Shown: positions 17,993-27,112 of the stretch, one piece after another | Numbering within the stretch: the stretch's first letter is position 1 | How the letters are laid out: every line of letters begins with the position of its first letter | Assembly: GCF_020181355.1 (NCBI RefSeq) | Contig: NZ_CP084004.1 | Coordinates: 744,001 to 808,000 of the forward strand | Direction: 5' to 3' | Source of the DNA: Collinsella aerofaciens | GTDB taxonomy: Bacteria > Actinomycetota > Coriobacteriia > Coriobacteriales > Coriobacteriaceae | DNA length: 64,000 nt | Made by a program: the position numbers and the translations under genes | Notes under the pieces: generated by a model | Told to the model about the DNA's origin: nothing | Databases searched by the model: none | Seen by the model: the letters and a program-made list of their open reading frames with translations, nothing else

Positions 17993-18167
17993 AAAACCTT
18001 GGGACCCCATGGTCGCTGGGCTGGCGAGATGGTTTTGGTTTGTCGCGAGTTCCGCACGCAAAGAAGGCCACTTAATGTGGCCTTCGTCTTGCGCAGGACT
18101 GTCCGAGCAGCAAACCAAAACCATCTCGCCAGCCCAGCGACCATCCCTCCCAAAGATTTTCAAAAAA
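17987..18167. repeat. Long inverted repeat with nested hairpin (possible MITE-like or RNA element)
   Basis: Perfect 34-bp arms at 18009-18042 and 18111-18144. Outside them the similarity continues imperfectly to TTTTTTGAAAA (17987-17997) and its complement (18157-18167), giving about 56 bp per arm. The 68-base centre carries a second hairpin, AAGGCCAC/GTGGCCTT, around 18063-18084. No reading frame of note. It fills the gap between the gyrA terminator and the tRNA promoter. Confidence 0.8.
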
Positions 18168-18171
18168 GTTG

Positions 18172-18201
18172 TTGACGCGCGCGTAACGACTCGTCTAATA
18201 T
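18172..18201 (+). promoter_or_regulatory. Promoter of the tRNA-Ile/Ala/Ile cluster
   Basis: TTGACG (18172-18177), 18-base spacer, TAATAT (18196-18201); the first tRNA begins 15 bases later. Confidence 0.75.
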
Positions 18202-18215
18202 ATCCCTTGCGCGAT

Positions 18216-18292
18216 GGACCTGTAGCTCAGTTGGTTAGAGCGTCCGGCTGATAACCGGGAGGTCACAAGTTCGAATCTTGTCAGGTCCACCA
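18216..18292 (+). tRNA. tRNA-Ile (GAT), copy 1
   Basis: 77 bases including an encoded CCA. Acceptor GGACCTG pairs with CAGGTCC; anticodon loop CTGATAA gives GAT; T-loop TTCGAAT. Reads AUC/AUU codons. Placement after gyrA is shared with mycobacteria. Confidence 0.97.
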
Positions 18293-18303
18293 CTTTCTTT
18301 CGC

Positions 18304-18348
18304 AATAAACACCCCAGCGAGAGCCGAGTCGCCGCTGGGGTGTTTATT
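18304..18348 (+). other. Hairpin between tRNA genes
   Basis: Perfect 16-bp arms (18304-18319 and 18333-18348) enclosing 13 bases, between the first tRNA-Ile and tRNA-Ala. No T-run follows; it may be a processing signal or a weak terminator. Confidence 0.5.
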
Positions 18349-18359
18349 ACTGTCTCCGT

Positions 18360-18435
18360 GGGGGTTTAGCTCAGCTGGGAGAGCGCGGGCTTTGCAAGCC
18401 TGAGGTCAGGGGTTCGATCCCCCTAACCTCCACCA
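18360..18435 (+). tRNA. tRNA-Ala (TGC)
   Basis: 76 bases with encoded CCA. Acceptor GGGGGTT pairs with AACCTCC; anticodon loop TTTGCAA gives TGC; T-loop TTCGATC. Confidence 0.97.
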
Positions 18436-18439
18436 TGAT

Positions 18440-18516
18440 GGACCTGTAGCTCAGTTGGTTAGAGCGTCCGGCTGATAACCGGGAGGTCACAAGTTCGAAT
18501 CTTGTCAGGTCCACCA
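18440..18516 (+). tRNA. tRNA-Ile (GAT), copy 2
   Basis: Identical in sequence to the copy at 18216-18292; starts four bases after tRNA-Ala ends. Confidence 0.97.
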
Positions 18517-18527
18517 TCAAAACTGTT

Positions 18528-18561
18528 AAAAGCCTCGGGGCAATTGCCTCGAGGCTTTTTT
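18528..18561 (+). terminator. Terminator of the tRNA cluster
   Basis: AAAAGCCTCG ... CGAGGCTTTTTT hairpin with an AATT-centred loop and a six-T run. Confidence 0.88.
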
Positions 18562-18615
18562 CTTAGCCACAGAAGGTAGTCAAAAAAGCTCTGTCCCAAA
18601 TTAACTACTTTGATT

Positions 18616-18645
18616 TTGTGTGCTACGCGAAAGTTTGGGTAGTAT
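18616..18645 (+). promoter_or_regulatory. Possible promoter for the 18702 gene
   Basis: TTGTGT (18616-18621), 18-base spacer, TAGTAT (18640-18645). Moderate match only. Confidence 0.4.
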
Positions 18646-18701
18646 AGCTATTCAACGCGGCGGGCCGCCGCGTGTTAACCGCTACGTACCGGAGGTGTTC
18701 C

Positions 18702-19202
18702 ATGGTTCGTGTCGACATAGAGACCATCGTCATGGCCGCCGGTCCCGTGCCATCGCTTATCGTGCTTCGCGAACGCTGCAGCAAGTCGGATTCCCCCGCG
18801 CCGCTGCGCTCCCTCTCCATCCAGACTGGCTCGTTTGAGGCTGCGGCAATCAGCCGCGGCATCGACAGCGGACGCGCCGATCGCCCGATTACCCATGACC
18901 TGTTGCTCGATACTGTTGGCGCCCTGGGCGCCAAGCTCGAGCGCATCGAGATCGTTCGCGCCGAGCCGCCGGTGTTCTACGCGACGATTGTCGTACTGGC
19001 CGATGGTGACGAGCGCAAGATCGATGCCCGTCCCAGTGATGCCATTGCCCTTGCCGTGCGCAGCAATGCCCCCATGTTTGTGGAGGACGACATCATGAAT
19101 CGCCTGGGCACTGTTTCTGCCCATACCGAGGAAGTTGACGACGAGCAGGAGTTCGAGAAGTTCGACGAGTTCGTCCATACGCTCTCGCCCGATGACTTCT
19201 AA
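18702..19202 (+). CDS. Bifunctional nuclease family protein (BFN/DUF151)
   Basis: 166 residues. The DUF151 core is recognisable: RPITHDLLLDTVGALGAKLE, then the central strand region PPVFYATIVVLADGDERKID, then ARPSDAIALAVRSNAPMFVE. Plant and thermophile members have DNase/RNase activity; in actinobacteria the role is unclear. ATG at 18702 has GGAGGT six bases upstream and is preferred over an upstream in-frame ATG without one. The acidic tail (EEVDDEQEFEKFDEF) is extra. The next gene starts directly at the stop codon, suggesting a three-gene unit. Confidence 0.88.
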   Translation: MVRVDIETIVMAAGPVPSLIVLRERCSKSDSPAPLRSLSIQTGSFEAAAISRGIDSGRADRPITHDLLLDTVGALGAKLERIEIVRAEPPVFYATIVVLADGDERKIDARPSDAIALAVRSNAPMFVEDDIMNRLGTVSAHTEEVDDEQEFEKFDEFVHTLSPDDF

Positions 19203-19592
19203 ATGCGGGGCGGCCAGGATGCGGAGCGTTCGCTGATGGCCGGCGGTATGTCGGCTGAGGCGGCTGCGATCGCCCGCGAGGCCCAGATGCGCTCGGAGGC
19301 TTCTGAGGCGGCTCGCATTGCCTATGTGACGCAGGCCCGCACGCTCCGCGAGCGCCGCGGCTCGTTTATCAAGATGGTTGTCGTCTCCGCCCTTGTCGCG
19401 GCAATCTGCTCACGCCTTCGTGGTACAGTTGGTGCGCTTGGGTTTTCGATCTCTACGGGCCTGGTGATCTGGGGCGTGGTCGATGCAGTCATGCTGACCA
19501 GTCAGATCAAGGTGCTCGACAAGCGCGCGGCGGACATGATGCGCACCCGCGACGCTGCCGCCAAGATCGCCGCCGAGGCACAAGAACTGTAA
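19203..19592 (+). CDS. Hypothetical protein with two membrane segments
   Basis: 129 residues; family not recognised. The N-terminal 45 residues are an Ala/Glu/Arg-rich helix likely to form a coiled coil (EAAAIAREAQMRSEASEAAR). Two hydrophobic stretches follow (about 57-69 and 74-98), then another charged Ala-rich helix (KRAADMMRTRDAAAKIAAEA). The start is uncertain: the ATG abuts the previous stop codon (taaATG) without a Shine-Dalgarno, and an ATG at 19236 with GGAG upstream is an alternative. Probably coupled to the BFN gene. Confidence 0.65.
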   Translation: MRGGQDAERSLMAGGMSAEAAAIAREAQMRSEASEAARIAYVTQARTLRERRGSFIKMVVVSALVAAICSRLRGTVGALGFSISTGLVIWGVVDAVMLTSQIKVLDKRAADMMRTRDAAAKIAAEAQEL

Positions 19593-19622
19593 CGACGTCA
19601 GACTCGATGGGAAGGTCTAAAG

Positions 19623-20072
19623 ATGGCACAGGATATGCAGGATGCCGGTAACGTCTCCGCCGAGCTCGACGCCATGGTGTGCGATCTGATCGGCGCGTTC
19701 TTGGACGACCTTGCCGCCGGTGAAAACCCTGGCGTGGTCGTGGCAATTGAGGATGCTGCTTCCAACCGTTATCTGGCGGCGCTCGACGAGGACGGCGAAG
19801 AGGCGTGCCTGGAGGCGGCCACCAACTTTATCTCCGAGCACAAGATGGGTCTTAAGGACGAGGGCCTGGGCCGTATCGTCCGCTATGCCATCGGCTACAC
19901 CGGCTGCGTCGAGATCGATGGCGGCTACCATGACGCCCTGCTCGTGAGCTTTTTCGAGACGACGCTCGAGAGCGGTTTTTCGGCATATGTGCTGTATGAG
20001 GGCATGGGCGCCGGCGATGGTTTTATGTGGAGCGACCCTGAACCTGCAGGTGAGGAAACCCCTCTCATCTAA
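19623..20072 (+). CDS. Conserved-looking acidic protein of unknown function
   Basis: 149 residues, acidic, no membrane segment and no recognised motif. The middle contains AIGYTGCVEIDGGYHDALLV and the sequence is a predicted alpha/beta mix. ATG with GGAAGGT seven bases upstream. Coding is supported by length, ribosome-binding site and the same strand and codon style as its neighbours. Third gene after the BFN family gene; function unknown. Confidence 0.65.
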   Translation: MAQDMQDAGNVSAELDAMVCDLIGAFLDDLAAGENPGVVVAIEDAASNRYLAALDEDGEEACLEAATNFISEHKMGLKDEGLGRIVRYAIGYTGCVEIDGGYHDALLVSFFETTLESGFSAYVLYEGMGAGDGFMWSDPEPAGEETPLI

Positions 20073-20189
20073 AATCGCTAAAATAAACGAGTTTTCGGTA
20101 AAAGGCTCAATATTCCCGCTGAGCGTTGTATCGCTGGGCGGGCCGCATACGCGTGCCGTTTGTATATGGATAGAAGATAGGGGAACTAC

Positions 20190-22028
<1,839 letters not shown>

Positions 22029-22054
22029 GCGCTGGACTTTATAGCGTCTAACAA

Positions 22055-22090
22055 GAAAGGGCGTCGACCGTAATGGTCGGCGCCCTTTTT
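22055..22090 (+). terminator. Terminator of typA
   Basis: AAGGGCGTCGACC / GGTCGGCGCCCTT hairpin (13-bp arms with one G-T pair), then five T. Confidence 0.85.
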
Positions 22091-22115
22091 GTGCATAGGG
22101 ACTGAGCTGGTCTGC

Positions 22116-22150
22116 ACCACCACAAAGGTGCCTGGTCCCTTTGTGGTGGT
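22116..22150. repeat. REP-like palindrome, CCACCACAAAGG type, copy 1
   Basis: Arms ACCACCACAAAGG (22116-22128) and its complement (22138-22150). The unit recurs in the opposite orientation at 59544-59582. The loop contains GTGCCTGGTC, related to the GGGGACAGGCAC loop of the other copy. Confidence 0.75.
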
Positions 22151-22156
22151 TGGCGG

Positions 22157-23302
22157 CTAAGCGGTGGGGAGTCCTGGCGTGTTAGCCGGCTGCTGCGGCT
22201 TGACGCGGGCGTTGCGCCAGATGATTTGGATGATGTAACCGAGCATAAAGACAAAGGCCACGCCGCTGATGAAGTCACCTACGAGGGGAAGCCCCGTGAG
22301 GGCGCCTGCGATTACGCCGCCCACGGCTGCCATGGCGTAGCGGTTTTGGTTGTGTCCAACCATGCGGGCGATCGCGCACCCCGCAAAGGCACTCGACATC
22401 AACGCGATGCCGATAACGCCGCACAAGAGGGTTCCGGCAAGCGACAGACCAGCGATAGAGATAATCAGCAGTAGGACGGCGGGGACGATAGCAATCGTGC
22501 CCAGAAGACCGCTCACCCACAGGGGCATGGAGCGCTGGTGGAGCATGCCGGCGGCGCTGGCGGTCGCGCGCGGAAAGATGAGCTCGAGCAGCAGAGCGAC
22601 AAAGCAGGTCGAGAGTGCCGCGGCGACGATACCGCCGATGACATCGTTAACGGTGGAAGTATCCTCGTTCTCGGTGCGGTCGATCTTGAGCGCACCGACC
22701 TCGGCTCCCGCGGCGCGCTCGGGGTCCTCGGAGACGTGCGCGTTCACGGTGCCGGTGATGTGGGCGTTCTTGCCCAGGATGAGCTTGTCGGCCCAAACCT
22801 CGACATCGCCCTTGACGGTGCCATCGATGGTCACCGTGTCGCCCGCAAGCGCTGCCGACTTGGTGGAGCCTCGCAGGGCAACCGTCTCGCCTATCGCGTA
22901 GAAACAGTTGGCGGTGCTGCCGGTGTTGAGCACGACATGCTGACCGGCTACCGTCACGCTGCCATCGATTGCGGTTTTGGAGATATCGATGGTGCGCGCC
23001 GCCAGGCGAATAGCGCCGCCTACGGTGCAGTCGCGAATCGATAGGCTCTCGCCCGCCGCGATAATATCGCGGCCGATGGAGGCATCGTCTAGGTTAAGGC
23101 TTTGGCCGGCCCAGTACAGGTCACCCTCGGCGCTGGACGTATCCGAGTCAGCTTCGGTCGCAAGTACGTTTCCAGCGGTGTCCGTGCCGGCGAACGACGC
23201 CGTGGGAAGTGCGGTGAGCGCGAGCGCGATGAGCGCGAATGCCATAAGCAGGCAGCGACGCATCTTGTGTGACGGCGCCGTCACGGTTTGATTGAAAGCC
23301 AT
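22157..23302 (-). CDS. Bactofilin-like polymer-forming domain fused to C-terminal membrane region
   Basis: 381 residues. Residues 14-39 look like a signal peptide or anchor (MRRCLLMAFALIALALTALP, then TASFAG). About 60-185 is a right-handed beta-helix-like repeat region with the rhythm of bactofilins (GQSLNLDDASIGRDIIAAG, SLSIRDCTVGGAIRLAA, ALAGDTVTIDGTVKGDVEVW). The last 150 residues contain about four membrane segments. Such DUF-type proteins combine an exported polymerising domain with a membrane module; function unknown. Convergent with typA, and likely a single-gene unit. Confidence 0.75.
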   Translation of the reverse strand: MAFNQTVTAPSHKMRRCLLMAFALIALALTALPTASFAGTDTAGNVLATEADSDTSSAEGDLYWAGQSLNLDDASIGRDIIAAGESLSIRDCTVGGAIRLAARTIDISKTAIDGSVTVAGQHVVLNTGSTANCFYAIGETVALRGSTKSAALAGDTVTIDGTVKGDVEVWADKLILGKNAHITGTVNAHVSEDPERAAGAEVGALKIDRTENEDTSTVNDVIGGIVAAALSTCFVALLLELIFPRATASAAGMLHQRSMPLWVSGLLGTIAIVPAVLLLIISIAGLSLAGTLLCGVIGIALMSSAFAGCAIARMVGHNQNRYAMAAVGGVIAGALTGLPLVGDFISGVAFVFMLGYIIQIIWRNARVKPQQPANTPGLPTA

Positions 23303-23409
23303 GGTTGATCCTTTTGTTAGGTGTTCGGCATATACCTAACAGGGTACCCAACGCGCGGGCGCTCTAAAAGAATCTCTCGGTTGCATTTCGAAGGGTTGTG
23401 CCGTGCTGT

Positions 23410-24099
23410 CTACTTTTTACGGTGCAAGAAGCGCGCGATATCTTCTTCGGTGGGGCTTTTGATGTCAAAGCGCAGCGAGAGCCAGCGCAGACCCATGGTC
23501 ACGACAACGCATAGGACCAGCGCAGCGACATTGCTCATGATGCCGCTCATAACGAGACACACATAGCTTGTCGATCCGGCGATGGCGGCGATAGCATAAA
23601 AGTTAGTACGTTGGAAAATGCCCGGAACCACGCCCATAAAGCCGTCGCGCAACATGCCGCCGCCCACCGCGGTAAAAAAGCCCATCATGATGCACACCGC
23701 CGGTGCAAAGCCGTAGACAAGCGCCTTGTCCGCTCCGGTGGCGGCATAGATGCCGACCGAGATGATATCGAGCAGGGGGATGAGTTTTTCGGGTTTGTCG
23801 ACGATTGCCGGGAAAATGTAGATGATAGCTGCCGTGGCAATGGAAAGCGGGAGTGCCATCGGCTGGTTGAGGATGTAGACGTTCCCCACCTGCAGCGTCA
23901 TATCGCGCAAAAGACCGCCGCCCAGGCCGCAAACCACGGCGAGTGCGACGGCGCCCACCAGGTCGAGCTTGTGCTCGCGCGCAACCAGCACACCCGAGAT
24001 CGATGCAGCGACAACGGCGAACATCTCGAGCCAAAACGGAATAGCGACCATGGCATCCGAGGCATGTGAGGTAATGGTTATGGCGGCGACGACGGGCAA
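23410..24099 (-). CDS. TRIC/YicG-family membrane channel or transporter
   Basis: 229 residues with about seven membrane segments. The two repeated signature motifs of the trimeric intracellular cation channel family (formerly UPF0126) are plain: VVCGLGGGLLRDMTL and FTAVGGGMLRDGFMG. Family members conduct cations; E. coli YicG homologues are linked to glycine uptake, so the substrate cannot be read from sequence. Ends in a charged tail (LHRKK). The 100 bases between it and the gene at 22157 contain a TTAGGT ... ACCTAA dyad near 23316-23339. Confidence 0.88.
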   Translation of the reverse strand: MPVVAAITITSHASDAMVAIPFWLEMFAVVAASISGVLVAREHKLDLVGAVALAVVCGLGGGLLRDMTLQVGNVYILNQPMALPLSIATAAIIYIFPAIVDKPEKLIPLLDIISVGIYAATGADKALVYGFAPAVCIMMGFFTAVGGGMLRDGFMGVVPGIFQRTNFYAIAAIAGSTSYVCLVMSGIMSNVAALVLCVVVTMGLRWLSLRFDIKSPTEEDIARFLHRKK

Positions 24100-24379
24100 G
24101 ATGGGGTCCTTTGGATTGTGGGTTTAGACAATGCCCGTACATAGTACATGTTCGGCGCCGATTGCGACCCTATTGCTCGGCAAACGGTCGGGACTGGGTA
24201 CGGTCATAGGTTCCATGTTTGGGGATCCGGGTTGATGCTGAACGCGATGGGGGCGTGGTCGAATAGGAGGGATGTCCAAATTTTGAGCTCCGCTCAAAAT
24301 TTATCCGGTCGGCTTGCGCCGACCGCGCAGCGCTAAAAACGCGCCACGGGCGCGTTTTCTTTACGCTCCGCGCCCTGGC

Positions 24380-24401
24380 GGGTTCGAATCCCTCCTCCGC
24401 C
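24380..24401 (+). pseudogene. Partial inverted copy of a tRNA-Ser 3' end
   Basis: GGGTTCGAATCCCTCCTCC followed by GCC, matching the T-loop, T-stem and acceptor of the tRNA-Ser(CGA) gene 65 bases away but on the opposite strand and lacking one TCC unit. The T-stem no longer pairs fully upstream, so it is not a working tRNA. Confidence 0.6.
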
Positions 24402-24428
24402 GTATTTGCTTGTTAGGGACTCAAAACA

Positions 24429-24453
24429 AAAAAGCTCCCATTCCCGGGAGCTT
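24429..24453 (-). terminator. Terminator of tRNA-Ser(CGA)
   Basis: Minus strand: AAGCTCCC ... GGGAGCTTTTTTTG, a stem with a run of seven T. Confidence 0.8.
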
Positions 24454-24465
24454 TCTCAACCAAAA

Positions 24466-24556
24466 TGGCGGAGGAGGAGGGATTCGAACCCTCGTGACCT
24501 TATACAGGCCAAACGGTTTTCGAGACCGCCGCATTCAACCACTCTGCCACCCCTCC
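24466..24556 (-). tRNA. tRNA-Ser (CGA)
   Basis: 91 bases with a long variable arm, encoded CCA, acceptor GGAGGGG/CTCCTCC, anticodon CGA in the loop after GGCGGT. Reads UCG. Confidence 0.96.
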
Positions 24557-24604
24557 GCGTGGGGTAAAAACAAAGCAGGCTCGAAGGCCTGCTTTGGAAT
24601 TAAC

Positions 24605-24695
24605 TGGCGGAGAGTCAGGGATTTGAACCCTGGAGACGCTTTTGACGCCTACACGATTTCCAATCGTGCTCCTTCGGCCACTCGGACAACTCTCC
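24605..24695 (-). tRNA. tRNA-Ser (GGA)
   Basis: 91 bases with a long variable arm, encoded CCA, acceptor GGAGAGT/ACTCTCC, anticodon GGA in CACGATTGGAAATCGTG. Reads UCC/UCU. Confidence 0.97.
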
Positions 24696-25199
24696 GTTAA
24701 ATGCGAAAGTCAGTATACACGAGGAATCGCAAAGTGCAAACAGAAAAGTTGGCATTTTTTAAAACGCTTGGCCGCGCTTGGCGTTGCAGTGGGGTTTGAG
24801 GTGCCAAAAAACGGCTTCCGACCAGCGTGGTTGATCAACTCAATTGTTCAAAAGGAGTATTCATAAGCGACTTGGCAATGAATTTAAAAATCTTTGGGTG
24901 GTGCTGTGGACCACTGGTATGCATTTTGCGACCACAGCCTTGTGCCCGTTGACCTGCGGCTTGGCTCAGCTTGTCCCCACGGCACCGTATCTTGTCCACA
25001 GATCTGTCAAGCTTTTGGTCGGCATTTGGTTGGAATGCGCATGAAACGTGGTGCGAGTATGGGCATATGTGGAGGTCATGAGGTTGTAGCTGCATATTCT
25101 TGCGGCTTGGGAGGTTGAAAGATATTATTACCAAGTCTTTTCCTGCTTCAGGCGCACCTTCACGACCTGAAGCCACATTTGCCCAGAGGAGGTGACAAT
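24696..25199 (+). promoter_or_regulatory. Long leader/intergenic region before rpsF
   Basis: 504 bases without a supported gene. Noticeably richer in A/T than the flanking genes. Near rpsF there is a hairpin with 8-bp arms GCTTCAGG (25145-25152) and CCTGAAGC (25166-25173), 13-base loop, placed where the S6:S18 autoregulatory element sits in many rpsF leaders. A longer dyad CTGTGG/CCACAG spans about 24903-24936. No clear -35/-10 pair was found. Confidence 0.35.
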
Positions 25200-25493
25200 A
25201 TGAAGGCTTATGAACTGCTGTTCTTTGTTGACCCGTCGCTCGACCCCGAGACTCGTCTCGCTGTTTTGAAGCGTATCGATACCACGATCGCTGAGGGCGC
25301 TGGCAAGGTCGACTCCGTTGACGAGTGGGGCAAGCGCAAGCTCGCCTACGAGATCAACGACCTCACCGATGGTGACTACACCCTCATCAACTTCCACGCA
25401 GATCCTACCCAGATCGCCGAGCTTGATCGCGTCCTGCGCATCACCGACGCTGTGGTCCGCCACATGATCGTCCGTCGCGACGACCAGGAGTAA
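25200..25493 (+). CDS. rpsF: 30S ribosomal protein S6
   Basis: 97 residues starting MKAYELLFFVDPSL, typical of S6, with the central KRKLAYEINDLTDGDYTLINF. ATG at 25200 with GAGGAGGTGAC upstream; an upstream in-frame codon is ignored because it precedes that site. First gene of rpsF-ssb-rpsR-rplI. S6 binds S18 in the platform of the small subunit, and both genes are in this operon. Confidence 0.97.
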   Translation: MKAYELLFFVDPSLDPETRLAVLKRIDTTIAEGAGKVDSVDEWGKRKLAYEINDLTDGDYTLINFHADPTQIAELDRVLRITDAVVRHMIVRRDDQE

Positions 25494-25541
25494 GACTGTC
25501 GTTTTGGACTGGGCTTGTGCCCCAAGAGGAAGTAGTGAGTT

Positions 25542-25994
25542 ATGAGCATCAATCGAGTGAACATCACCGGTAACCTCACCCGCGATCCCGAGCTGCGCGC
25601 CACCGCCGGCGGAACCCAGGTTCTGTCCTTTGGCGTCGCCGTGAACGATCGTCGCCGCAACGCGCAGACTGGCGAGTGGGAGGACTATCCCAACTTTGTC
25701 GACTGCACCATGTTCGGCACCCGCGCCGAGGCCGTGAGCCGTTTCCTGGCAAAGGGAAACAAGGTCGCGATCGAGGGCAAGCTGCGCTACAGCTCTTGGG
25801 AGCGCGACGGCCAGCGCCGGAGCAAGCTTGAGGTCATCGTCGATGAGATCGAGTTTATGAGCTCCCGTGGTGGCCAGGGTGGCTACGATCAGGGCGGTTA
25901 CGCCCCCGCAGCTCCCGCGCCCGCAGCACGTCCTGCCGCACCGGTGGCTACGCCGCCCGCGGTCGACGTCTACGATGAGGACATCCCGTTCTAA
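25542..25994 (+). CDS. ssb: Single-stranded DNA-binding protein
   Basis: 150 residues. OB-fold: SINRVNITGNLTRDPELRAT, then FVDCTMFGTRAEAVSRFLAKG, then VAIEGKLRYSSWERDGQRRS. A Gly/Ala/Pro-rich linker leads to the acidic tip DVYDEDIPF, which recruits replication and repair partners. Lies between rpsF and rpsR, the usual Gram-positive place, suggesting co-regulation with S6 and S18. Confidence 0.97.
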   Translation: MSINRVNITGNLTRDPELRATAGGTQVLSFGVAVNDRRRNAQTGEWEDYPNFVDCTMFGTRAEAVSRFLAKGNKVAIEGKLRYSSWERDGQRRSKLEVIVDEIEFMSSRGGQGGYDQGGYAPAAPAPAARPAAPVATPPAVDVYDEDIPF

Positions 25995-26066
25995 GGGTTG
26001 TTCACCTATTTTTGAGTGAGAGGCGGCTTCGGTTCGCCGAAGTTGCCAAACGAAAGGTATTTTGAC

Positions 26067-26333
26067 ATGGCTAATGATTTTTCTGCACGTCAGCCGCGTC
26101 GTAAGTACTGCCAGTTCTGCAAGGAGAACACTGAGTTCATCGACTATAAGGACACTCAGCTTCTCCGTAAGTACATGACCGACCGTGGCAAGATCAAGCC
26201 CCGTCGCGTCACTGGCGCTTGCACGCAGCATCAGCATGACATCGCCAACGCCATCAAGCGCGCCCGCGAGATGGCTCTCCTGCCGTACACCGTCCCCGTG
26301 GTTTCCTCTCGTGGCAACCGCGACCGCGGCTAA
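26067..26333 (+). CDS. rpsR: 30S ribosomal protein S18
   Basis: 88 residues from ATG at 26067 ([18 protein letters not shown]). The [17 protein letters not shown] region retains two cysteines in a CxxC arrangement, and the core [20 protein letters not shown] is typical of S18. GAAAGG lies about eight bases upstream. Partner of S6 in the ribosome. Confidence 0.96.
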   Translation: MANDFSARQPRRKYCQFCKENTEFIDYKDTQLLRKYMTDRGKIKPRRVTGACTQHQHDIANAIKRAREMALLPYTVPVVSSRGNRDRG

Positions 26334-26348
26334 GAAGGGAGACGCATC

Positions 26349-26888
26349 ATGAAGGTTATTCTTCTCGATGAGATCAAGGGCAAGGGCGGCGAGGGTGACG
26401 TCGTAGAGGTCGCTCAGGGTTACGCTGAGAACTTCCTGTTCCCCAAGAAGCTCGCTGTTGCCGCCACCAAGGGCAACCTCAAGCAGCTTGACGAGCGTCG
26501 CAACAACATCGCCAAGCGCGAGGCCGTCCGTCTGGCTACCGCCAACGAGACCAAGGCTGCCTTCGAGGGCAAGACGGTCACCGTTGACGTCAAGGTCGGC
26601 GACGAGGGCATCCTCTTTGGCTCCGTTACCGCCGCTATGATCGCTGACGCCATCAAGGCTCAGCTCGGTATGGACATCGACCGCAAGCGCGTCGAGCTCG
26701 GTAAGCCCATCAAGGTTGCCGGTGCCCACACCGTTGCCATCTCGCTGTACCGCGAGATCAAGGCCGAGGTTGTCGTTCTCGTCGGCGTTACCGCCGAGGA
26801 GCTCGCTGCCGAGGCTGAGGTCGAGGAGGCCGCTGAGGTCGCCGAGGCCGAGACCGCCGAGGTCGAGACTGAGGCTGCTGCCGAGTAG
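26349..26888 (+). CDS. rplI: 50S ribosomal protein L9 with acidic C-terminal tail
   Basis: 179 residues. The N-terminal RNA-binding domain (MKVILLDEIKGKGGEGDVVE, then VAQGYAENFLFPKKLA) is standard, followed by the long helix and the C-terminal domain. The last 30 or so residues are an extra tail of Glu, Ala and Val (EAAEVAEAETAEVETE), which most L9 proteins lack. Last gene of the operon, followed by a terminator. Confidence 0.96.
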   Translation: MKVILLDEIKGKGGEGDVVEVAQGYAENFLFPKKLAVAATKGNLKQLDERRNNIAKREAVRLATANETKAAFEGKTVTVDVKVGDEGILFGSVTAAMIADAIKAQLGMDIDRKRVELGKPIKVAGAHTVAISLYREIKAEVVVLVGVTAEELAAEAEVEEAAEVAEAETAEVETEAAAE

Positions 26889-26922
26889 CATTTGCTGCAA
26901 CGCAACAATCTTGTTCTAAGAA

Positions 26923-26959
26923 GGGCGCTCTGGAAAACCAGGGCGCCCATTTGTTTTTT
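26923..26959 (+). terminator. Terminator of rpsF-ssb-rpsR-rplI
   Basis: GGGCGCTCTGG, AAAA loop, CCAGGGCGCCC, then ATTTGTTTTTT. Confidence 0.88.
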
Positions 26960-27112
26960 GCGCTGAGTGAGTGTCATGGTGAACGTTGCGTCGAAGTCCT
27001 ATATACAGGACCGTTCATCCGTTTGGTTCGGTGATGATTGGCGGCGCGCGGCGCGTTTTGGGACCGTGGCTGATACTATGGATGCTCGCAAGCGATATGA
27101 ATGAGGATGCTC

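Larger units (their letters stand above)
24100..24465. other. Non-coding stretch with three small hairpins and a tRNA remnant
   Basis: No gene seen. Contains hairpins ATTTTGAGC/GCTCAAAAT (about 24280-24301), CGGTCGGC/GCCGACCG (about 24305-24325) and AACGCGCC/GGCGCGTT-type (about 24339-24358), the tRNA-Ser T-arm fragment at 24380-24401 and the minus-strand terminator at 24429-24453. Confidence 0.5.

Noticed and set aside
24250-24405. A possible selenocysteine or other complete tRNA ending at the T-arm fragment
   Set aside because: No matching 5' acceptor, D-arm or anticodon arm could be paired; the T-stem contains a mismatch. Kept only as a remnant.
24314-24866. Open frames across the tRNA-Ser genes
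   Set aside because: They run through two clear tRNA genes and a terminator.
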